From: an uncultured Rhodopirellula sp.
GTDB taxonomy: Bacteria; Planctomycetota; Planctomycetia; Pirellulales; Pirellulaceae
Reading direction: 5' to 3'
DNA: 5,046 nt
NCBI GenBank assembly: GCA_913061385.1
Contig: CAJXTM010000393.1
Location: forward strand, 1 to 5,046
Part shown: one piece after another, positions 1 to 5,046 of the stretch
Layout: the number at the start of each line of letters is the position of its first letter
Position numbering within the stretch: the stretch's first letter is position 1
The notes under the pieces: model-generated
What the model saw: only the letters and a program-made list of their open reading frames with translations
The model's database searches: none
What the model was told of the DNA's origin: nothing
Translations under genes and position numbers: made by a program

Positions 1-46
1 AGATCAGCCTCGGTCTCGTGGGCTCGGAGATGTGTATAAGAGACAG
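1..46. other. Nextera transposase adapter with i7 index (artefact)
   Basis: This is synthetic library sequence, not genomic DNA. Bases 28-46 are the 19-base Tn5 mosaic end AGATGTGTATAAGAGACAG, and 13-46 make up the full 34-base Nextera read-2 adapter. Bases 5-12 (CAGCCTCG) sit where the i7 index belongs; the reverse complement CGAGGCTG matches what I recall as index N710. Bases 1-4 are the start of the P7 flank. Genuine sequence begins at 47. The same block recurs inverted at the right end. Confidence 0.98.
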
Positions 47-564
47 ATGCAGAAGTGACCCATCCGCGGCACCACTGGCCATGAAACAGTTCAGGCGTAC
101 TGGCATGTGCTTCTGACCATCAAAAAGATTAACTGATTCGACGCCACTACCGCATTGTAGTCTGCGAAAACCAAGCCAAACCTCCCACCACACCGGCAGG
201 AGTACTTGAGTTCGAGCACCCTCGCCAAAAACTCAGTTGCTTCACCATCAGCACCCAGCTTCACAGGCACGCTCGCGTATGAGGCCCGATTCTACCGACC
301 GAATCTGCATGCGGACATGCTGTACCGGCGAATTCTTCCTGTGGCACCCCTTGGGCTGGACCGCCCAGAGTGGTGCATCGGTAGCAACGCCTGCGAATAG
401 CGGGCACACGCAGGTTCGTCCTGTTTGACCAGATTATGTTCGTCATGACATTGCCACAGATTCAGTGCCGTCGTCGCTAAAAAGCTGGATCTGCCGGATA
501 TCGATGTAATCGCAAAAACGGGTAAACTGCGGCGAATCAATCCACCTCAACCCCGAGACATTCC
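47..564. other. Region upstream of nfo, no recognisable gene
   Basis: I see no convincing gene in these 518 bases. Overlapping open frames of 60-80 codons lie on both strands between about 206 and 540, but they start at weak codons, show no conserved motif and lie on top of one another, as chance frames do. A minus-strand frame is open from 232 to the insert edge at 47 and could be the beginning of a divergent gene, but I do not recognise its product. A TTGACC hexamer at 425-430 resembles a -35 box but lacks a good -10 at the right spacing. GTCATGAC at 442-449 is an 8-base palindrome of unknown meaning. Any nfo promoter must lie here or further left; I cannot place it. An unrecognised or decayed gene remains possible. 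Confidence 0.6.
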
Positions 565-1509
565 ATGCTGTTAGGCTCACACGTTTCCTGCCAAGGCGGA
601 ATTTCCAAAGCCGTCGGACGCGCCGAGGAGGTTGGTTGCGAATGTATCCAGATATTCGTCAGCAACCCGCCTCGCCAGTGGCCGGTATTCAGTGACGAAA
701 AGCCGGATTCTGTTACCGTGCAAGAATTGCAAACTGGAGCAAACTCAGGTTCGGGAACACAGCAATGGAGAGCTAAACCACTCGCGACCTCAGCGATCGA
801 AGCATGGAACTCAGCAATCTCAGCATCGACAGTCAGTCATCCCATCGCACACGCCTCCTATTTGATCAACATGGCGTCACCCAAGGATGAGTTGTTTCGC
901 AAATCGATCGATGCTTTGGTGATCGAACTAGAACGCGCGAACTCACTTTCACTGAACGGCCTTGTGGTTCATCCTGGTTCATTCACTGAGAGCTCTGAAT
1001 CGGAAGGACTCGCTCGTATCGTTGATGCAGCCTCCGAAGCCCTGGAGCGAGTAGCGGCTGGGACATGCAAACTGTTGCTCGAAAACACCGCGGGCCAAGG
1101 TTCTTGCCTTGGGCACACCCTTGAACAACTGGCCTACATGGTAGATGGAATTGGCCACTCAGATCGAATCGGCATCTGCCTCGATACATGCCATGCCTAC
1201 GCCGCCGGTTACGAGATCAACACTCGGCAAGGCTTTGATGAGATGCGAAAAAAGATGGATGACCTATTACCTGAAAACGCCATCGCAACCCTGCACCTGA
1301 ACGACAGCAAAAAACCTCTCGGGAGCCGAGTCGATCGACACGAACATATTGGCCTAGGTGAAATAGGTCTGGACGCATTTCGTTTCGTGCTTGAAGATTC
1401 GGTGCTTGGCAAATTGCCCGGATACCTCGAAACGGAAAAAGGTATTCATGAAGAAACGGGCGAAGAATGGGATGTAATTAATCTTCGCGTCTTGCGAGAA
1501 CTCCAATGA
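565..1509 (+). CDS. nfo: Endonuclease IV (AP endonuclease family 2)
   Basis: This 314-residue protein is a deoxyribonuclease IV. The family is known to cut DNA 5' to abasic sites and remove blocked 3' ends in cytoplasmic base excision repair, using a three-metal centre in a TIM barrel. All nine metal ligands can be placed by motif and by spacing against E. coli Nfo: H96 (HASYLIN), H136 (HPGS), E173 (LENTAGQG), D207 and H210 (CLDTCHA), H244 (HLND), D257 and H259 (DRHEHIG), and E289 (LETEKG). The DNA-contacting residues equivalent to E. coli Arg37 and Tyr72 are R37 and Y99. E. coli Nfo has 285 residues; most of the excess is a polar segment of about 27-29 residues between W39 and W68. The ATG at 565 is the only start after the in-frame stop at 523, and it gives the family's usual N-terminus (LGSHVS). 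There is only a weak GAGA upstream. The stop overlaps the next gene by four bases. Identity is very secure. Confidence 0.97.
   Translation: MLLGSHVSCQGGISKAVGRAEEVGCECIQIFVSNPPRQWPVFSDEKPDSVTVQELQTGANSGSGTQQWRAKPLATSAIEAWNSAISASTVSHPIAHASYLINMASPKDELFRKSIDALVIELERANSLSLNGLVVHPGSFTESSESEGLARIVDAASEALERVAAGTCKLLLENTAGQGSCLGHTLEQLAYMVDGIGHSDRIGICLDTCHAYAAGYEINTRQGFDEMRKKMDDLLPENAIATLHLNDSKKPLGSRVDRHEHIGLGEIGLDAFRFVLEDSVLGKLPGYLETEKGIHEETGEEWDVINLRVLRELQ
1506..1509 (+). promoter_or_regulatory. ATGA stop/start overlap, likely translational coupling
   Basis: The TGA of nfo (1507-1509) and the ATG of the large secreted-protein gene (1506-1508) share the sequence ATGA. Such overlaps commonly let a terminating ribosome restart on the downstream gene. 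Only a weak purine stretch (GCGAGAA, inside the end of nfo) precedes the start, which fits re-initiation rather than independent loading. The start is supported because it is the only in-frame ATG that keeps the signal peptide. That coupling actually occurs is inferred from the overlap. Confidence 0.7.
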
Positions 1510-1646
1510 ATCAGCACGATTTACTCGAACATGAAAGGTATCAACCGTTCCATAGTCCTTTATACGACTCCCCCTGCAAGAAATTCTTAGCATTGCTTCT
1601 CTGTCTGCTCTGCACGCTTTCAGGGACATTTACCATTGCAGATGCC
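1506..1646 (+). other. Signal peptide of the large secreted protein
   Basis: Codons 1-47 encode a Sec-type signal: a 26-residue n-region ending in CKK, a leucine-rich core at about 27-44, and a small-X-small site (A45-D46-A47) before E48. The n-region is longer than the usual 5-10 residues, but no in-frame ATG occurs between codon 1 and the core, so the long form is probably real unless a non-ATG start is used. There is no lipobox, so I do not expect a lipoprotein. Export fits the C-terminal CxxCH, because c-type haem is attached outside the cytoplasm. Confidence 0.8.
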
Positions 1647-4631
1647 GAACGACCAAAGCAACAAAAAACCTGCTGGATTTGGGCGCAGGCAAAACAGGAA
1701 GAACAGGCAATTCACGATGAAATCCTGTTCAAAAAAGAGTTCCAAGTACCACACGACCAGACCACCGCCAGTCTGAAATTCTCTCCCTGCTTTAGCCACC
1801 TGCGAATCAAGATCGATGGGACATTGATCGGAAGTGCCTCTCCCTATCAAGGAATGAAGGAGGCCCAACTACAGCATCACCTGTCTGCAGGCAGTCATTC
1901 ATTAACCGTCGAAGCTGTAGGCGTTGATGGCCCCTCAGCTTTCTTTACCGAACTGACGCTCACCAACCGCGCTCATCCGAACAAGATCATCCACAGTGAC
2001 AGCGACTGGCTGCCAACCAGGACATCAACGTCGCATCAGCAACCCCAGTCCCAGGTTGAGATTGTTAATCTCGGTCCAATCGAAGCAGCATTTTCGCATC
2101 CACAGCAGCGGCGGGTTGGCATTGATGCACTCGACAACTACGAGCAATGGAAACTTGCTCTTCGCCAAGAGTCCGACGACCAGCAGGACACGGGCACGTT
2201 CGCGATTGCTGGTGACTTCCAGATACAACAGGTTCCATTTTCAACCAAGCCGTTAATGGACCTCGGGTCGTGGGTCAGCATGACGATTGACTCCGACGGT
2301 CGCCTGATCATCGCTCGAGAAGCCAATGGATTGCTTCGCTTGACATTGTCACCCGAAGGAGACTCAATCGAATCAACCGAGTGGATCAATCGTGACTTGA
2401 AAGAATGCCGCGGCCTGACTTTTCGAGGCGAGGAATTGTTTGCAAACGCAAACAACTCCAAGGGTTTGTATCGTCTGCGTCCAATGGGAGACGGATTCGG
2501 CGAGCCAGAATTGATTTACGCCTCAAGTGGTGGAGTCGGGCATGGGCGAAACGATCTAGTGGTTGGCCCCGACCAACTGCTTTATGCAATCCATGGCGAC
2601 GCGGTGGACTTGCCAAAAAACGCAGTGGATCACACATCTCCCTATCGACAAGCCGCCAAGGGCACAAAGACAAGCGAGGGGCATCTACTGAGGATTAACC
2701 CTGACAATGGCAAAGTGGAGATTCTGGCAGCCGGGTTAAGGAACCCCTACGGGATCGACTTCAATACACTGGGAGACTGCTTTACCTACGATGCGGATGC
2801 GGAATACGACATGGGGGCACCCTGGTATCGCCCAACACGCATGCTTCATCTAACAACGGGCGGCGATTTTGGGTGGCGCGGTGTCACGCGTTCCTGGCCC
2901 GCCTATTACCCCGACCATCCTGATAACGCTGTCCCCGGCCTCGATATAGGCAAAGGGTCACCGACGACGGTTAAGTTTGGCACGCGGAGCAACTTCCCTC
3001 CAAAGTACCGTCAAGGCCTGTTTGTACTGGACTGGGCTTATGGCCGTATCTTACTTGTAAACCTGCTTCCCAGAGGCAGCAGTTATACGATGACAAGTGA
3101 AACATTTCTCAAAGGCCGTCCGCTCAACGTGACGGACCTCGACTTTGGCCCTGACGGCAGCATGTATCTGATCACAGGTGGAAGAAAAACTCAGTCGACA
3201 CTTTATCGCGTGAAGTACATTGGCAAGCGACTTGGACCTGCGGAAGCAAATACAGAAACCGTTACTGCTCATCACGTTAAATGCCAAAATTTCGCTTCCA
3301 CGTCTCGGCAAGCACGTCACGATCTTGAATCTTTGCTCACCAACGAAATCACTGACCAGCAATTTGGTACGGCATGGCAACAACTTGGGAACCCAGATCC
3401 CTGGATCCGCCACGCCGCCGCTCGTGTCGTTGAACGAGTGCCTACCTCGCAATGGGAAGAAAAGGCGTTAGGAGAGACCGACCCAAATGTCGCGGTTCAA
3501 GCGATCACTTGCTTGATGCGATCCCAGGAATCCAAAAACTCTGCACAGGCGATCATGCGTCTGGCAGAACTAGCTCGCAAATCAAACAGCCAAACAAAGC
3601 CATCTGATCCCAACTACAGTATTCGGCCACATGCCCTCTATGGAATAAAACTGGCTCTCGCGCAGTTGGGAAAACGCTCGAAAAAGTTCGATCAGAAGCT
3701 CATCGCTTCCCTATCGGCGATGTACCCCGCTGCAACAACGAATACTTCAACAAATGATACTGCATCGTCTGTTGAATCCATGCATATCCTCCACGAGCAG
3801 AACCGACTTCTCAGCGAACTGCTGGCAACTCTTGGTGACAAGTGGGTCGTCAGCAAAACAATTCAACTACTCAAGCAAACCACGTCCGCGGAGCAACGCC
3901 TACATTACCTGTACGTCTTGCGCAATGTGGTTACAGGTTGGACACCGGATCTACGCCGAACCTACTTTACGAATCTTGCGATGGCAGCAGAGGAGGTGGG
4001 TGGTGCAGGGCTTCCGGATTTCCTGCAACGAATTAAGGAAGACGCGATGAAACAGGTTTCGGCTGAGGATCAACCAACATTAGCAGCGATCGTGGATGAA
4101 TGGCGTGCTTCCGAGGAACCAACGGCCTCACTCACCGCGGTTCCACGCCCGATCGTACAAGTTTGGACCGTAGAACAGATTCTCAGTGGCACTCACCCCA
4201 CAGGGAATAAAAAGGATGGAAAAAAAACATTTGCAACGGCAGGATGCATTCACTGCCATCGCTTCGCCACGGATGGGCAGGTGCTTGGTCCCGACCTGAC
4301 GGCTGCCATGAGCCGGTACAGTCGTCGCGACTTGCTGGCAGCTGTAGTTAAGCCCTCCGATGTGATCGCTGAGAATTACCGCAGCGTTCAGATCCTTACC
4401 AAAGACGGCCGTGTTGTGACGGGGCAGATCACTCGTGGTGGTGACTACCGCTCACCAGTGCTTCGTATTGCAACAGACCCTAATCACCCATCCCATACTG
4501 TTGAAATTCAAAAATCAGACATCGCCAGCCGAAAGAGTTCGCAAATATCGTGGATGCCTGAGGGATTACTCAACACATTGACGCGTCAGCAGATATTTGA
4601 CCTGATCGCTTATCTGGAATCCTCTTCCTGA
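1506..4631 (+). CDS. Secreted propeller/HEAT/cytochrome c protein, PVC type
   Basis: This is a 1,041-residue exported multidomain protein, probably a periplasmic PQQ- or sugar-dehydrogenase-like oxidoreductase that passes electrons to its own haem. Substrate is unknown. Residues 1-47 form a signal peptide with a long n-region, KK at 25-26, a hydrophobic core at about 27-44 and an ADA cleavage site after 47. Residues about 55-155 look like a beta-sandwich. Residues about 245-573 are a propeller of the Pirellula/Verrucomicrobium dehydrogenase type (TIGR02604-like), with hallmarks DMGAPWYRPTR (435-445), GGDFGWR (452-458) and LYRVKY. H346 (GHGRNDLVVGPD) and R412 (GLRNPYG) align with catalytic H144 and R228 of soluble PQQ glucose dehydrogenase. 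Residues about 600-870 are helical and HEAT-like. Residues about 900-1041 are the TIGR02603-type haem domain: CIHCH at 914-918 (bases 4245-4259), GPDL at 928-931, and M1017 in WMPEGLLNTLT as likely sixth iron ligand. The gene starts inside the nfo stop codon. No frame break or missing key residue is seen. Architecture is secure; reaction and substrate are inferred. Confidence 0.92.
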   Translation: MNQHDLLEHERYQPFHSPLYDSPCKKFLALLLCLLCTLSGTFTIADAERPKQQKTCWIWAQAKQEEQAIHDEILFKKEFQVPHDQTTASLKFSPCFSHLRIKIDGTLIGSASPYQGMKEAQLQHHLSAGSHSLTVEAVGVDGPSAFFTELTLTNRAHPNKIIHSDSDWLPTRTSTSHQQPQSQVEIVNLGPIEAAFSHPQQRRVGIDALDNYEQWKLALRQESDDQQDTGTFAIAGDFQIQQVPFSTKPLMDLGSWVSMTIDSDGRLIIAREANGLLRLTLSPEGDSIESTEWINRDLKECRGLTFRGEELFANANNSKGLYRLRPMGDGFGEPELIYASSGGVGHGRNDLVVGPDQLLYAIHGDAVDLPKNAVDHTSPYRQAAKGTKTSEGHLLRINPDNGKVEILAAGLRNPYGIDFNTLGDCFTYDADAEYDMGAPWYRPTRMLHLTTGGDFGWRGVTRSWPAYYPDHPDNAVPGLDIGKGSPTTVKFGTRSNFPPKYRQGLFVLDWAYGRILLVNLLPRGSSYTMTSETFLKGRPLNVTDLDFGPDGSMYLITGGRKTQSTLYRVKYIGKRLGPAEANTETVTAHHVKCQNFASTSRQARHDLESLLTNEITDQQFGTAWQQLGNPDPWIRHAAARVVERVPTSQWEEKALGETDPNVAVQAITCLMRSQESKNSAQAIMRLAELARKSNSQTKPSDPNYSIRPHALYGIKLALAQLGKRSKKFDQKLIASLSAMYPAATTNTSTNDTASSVESMHILHEQNRLLSELLATLGDKWVVSKTIQLLKQTTSAEQRLHYLYVLRNVVTGWTPDLRRTYFTNLAMAAEEVGGAGLPDFLQRIKEDAMKQVSAEDQPTLAAIVDEWRASEEPTASLTAVPRPIVQVWTVEQILSGTHPTGNKKDGKKTFATAGCIHCHRFATDGQVLGPDLTAAMSRYSRRDLLAAVVKPSDVIAENYRSVQILTKDGRVVTGQITRGGDYRSPVLRIATDPNHPSHTVEIQKSDIASRKSSQISWMPEGLLNTLTRQQIFDLIAYLESSS

Positions 4632-4761
4632 GGAACAAACACACGACCGCATCACCCCGGCTGGCTGCATTAAAAGGGACAAAATGCAAGGTGGGTTACC
4701 AATGCGTGACAGCTCGTGATAATGCAGCACCCAAGTTAGCTGCCTTCGCTTCGAGCCTTCT
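4632..4761. other. Intergenic gap before the MFS gene
   Basis: These 130 bases separate the large gene from the transporter gene. A perfect 8-base inverted repeat, GCTGCATT at 4664-4671 and AATGCAGC at 4721-4728, brackets a 49-base loop. No T-run follows it, so it is not a standard intrinsic terminator. A TGATAAT at 4717-4723 resembles an extended -10 element, but I see no good -35 at the right distance. I therefore cannot say whether the MFS gene has its own promoter or is read through from nfo. Confidence 0.6.
4664..4728. repeat. Spaced 8-bp inverted repeat
   Basis: The arms GCTGCATT (4664-4671) and AATGCAGC (4721-4728) are exact reverse complements 49 bases apart. The second arm overlaps a TGATAAT hexamer-like sequence. 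It could be a weak hairpin base or a spaced regulatory site, but an 8-base match over this distance can also arise by chance. Confidence 0.25.
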
Positions 4762-4997
4762 TTGACCAACCCTTCATCCGACCGCCTTTACGACCGCAAC
4801 TTTTGGCTTGCTTTTGTCAGCCAAACCTTCTTTGTCAGCGCGAATACGTTGATGGCCCACTACTCGCGGTGGATTGAATTCCTAGGAGGCACGTTAAGCC
4901 AAGTTGGCATAATCATGGGAGTCGGTGCGTTACTGGGGCTTGTACTGCGACCCTGGATGGCCCAATGGATCAATCGTCTGGGCGCAAGGGTCATGTG
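4762..4997 (+). CDS. MFS transporter, N-terminal part, cut by contig edge
   Basis: The 78 genuine codons encode the beginning of an inner-membrane major facilitator superfamily transporter; substrate cannot be told. Residues about 14-33 (from FWLAFVSQ) form the first membrane helix and about 44-64 (GTLSQVGI to LVLR) the second. They are followed by a loop resembling MFS motif A (N71-R-L-G-A-R76, compare D/N-R-x-G-R-R), in its expected place between helices 2 and 3. A full-length member would have about 400 residues, so roughly four fifths is missing. The start is the TTG at 4762: an in-frame stop lies at 4720-4722, no ATG or GTG lies between, and the first internal ATG (codon 31) would destroy helix 1. 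No Shine-Dalgarno is visible. The open frame seems to continue to a TGA at 5038-5040, but everything after 4997 is adapter. Family assignment is good; exact start is moderate. Confidence 0.82.
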
Positions 4998-5046
4998 CTG
5001 TCTCTTATACACATCTCCGAGCCCACGAGACCGAGGCTGATCTCGT
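4998..5046. other. Nextera transposase adapter with i7 index (artefact)
   Basis: This is synthetic library sequence. Bases 4998-5016 are the inverted Tn5 mosaic end CTGTCTCTTATACACATCT, 4998-5031 complete the 34-base Nextera adapter, 5032-5039 (CGAGGCTG) are the index, and 5040-5046 (ATCTCGT) begin the P7 flank. Bases 4998-5043 are the exact reverse complement of 1-46. The genomic insert ends at 4997. Confidence 0.98.

Noticed and set aside
425..453. Sigma-70 promoter with TTGACC as -35 box
   Set aside because: At a 17-base spacing the -10 position reads ACATTG, a poor match to TATAAT, and the site is over 100 bases before nfo.
206..540. Overlapping open frames of 60-80 codons on both strands upstream of nfo
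   Set aside because: They begin mostly at TTG codons, lie on top of each other, and show no recognisable motif. They look like chance openings in moderately GC-rich DNA.
3051..3452. Minus-strand open frame of 133 codons inside the large gene
   Set aside because: The plus-strand frame here covers the end of the propeller and start of the HEAT-like region with clear family motifs. The antisense frame is a shadow.
3726..3774. Possible break or inserted tract in the HEAT-like region (Ala/Thr/Asn/Ser-rich, residues 741-756)
   Set aside because: The frame is continuous and helical sequence resumes on both sides. It reads as a low-complexity linker, not a frameshift or insertion element.
4664..4728. 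Intrinsic terminator after the large secreted-protein gene
   Set aside because: The 8-base arms are 49 bases apart, the stem is not GC-rich, and no T-run follows.
1..5046. Composite transposon or Tn5-like element bounded by inverted repeats
   Set aside because: The repeats include adapter bodies, an index and P7 bases, and no transposase lies between them. They are sequencing adapters.

Overview
The window is a 4,951-base piece of bacterial DNA (47-4997) flanked on both sides by untrimmed Illumina Nextera (Tn5) adapter sequence carrying the same i7-type index. The first 46 bases and bases 4998-5043 are exact reverse complements of each other. They imitate the terminal inverted repeats of a transposon but are library-preparation residue, so anything translated across them is artificial.

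The organism is very probably a member of Planctomycetota, most likely Pirellulaceae (Rhodopirellula/Pirellula-like). The main evidence is the large secreted protein: a sugar-dehydrogenase-like beta-propeller, HEAT-like helices and a C-terminal CxxCH haem domain. This architecture (the Pirellula/Verrucomicrobium-type families I know as TIGR02604 and TIGR02603) is expanded in the Planctomycetes-Verrucomicrobia group. The lack of clear Shine-Dalgarno sequences, moderate GC content and the style of the MFS protein fit the same group. The adapters suggest an environmental, metagenomic or single-cell assembly.

Layout: 1-46 adapter; 47-564 about 520 bases with no recognisable gene; 565-1509 nfo, endonuclease IV with all nine metal ligands and an extra segment beside the DNA-contacting Arg37 loop; 1506-4631 a 1,041-residue exported propeller/HEAT/cytochrome c protein whose ATG overlaps the nfo stop by four bases (ATGA); 4632-4761 intergenic; 4762-4997 the first 78 codons of an MFS transporter, cut by the contig edge; 4998-5046 adapter.

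The three genes run the same way. nfo and the large gene look translationally coupled, although one product repairs DNA in the cytoplasm and the other is an exported, probably redox-active protein. The MFS gene lies 130 bases downstream and may or may not share the transcript. I see no mobile element, CRISPR array, RNA gene or clearly new system. The points worth a second look are the nfo insertion, the odd gene coupling, the N-terminal extra domain of the large protein, and the adapter artefacts.
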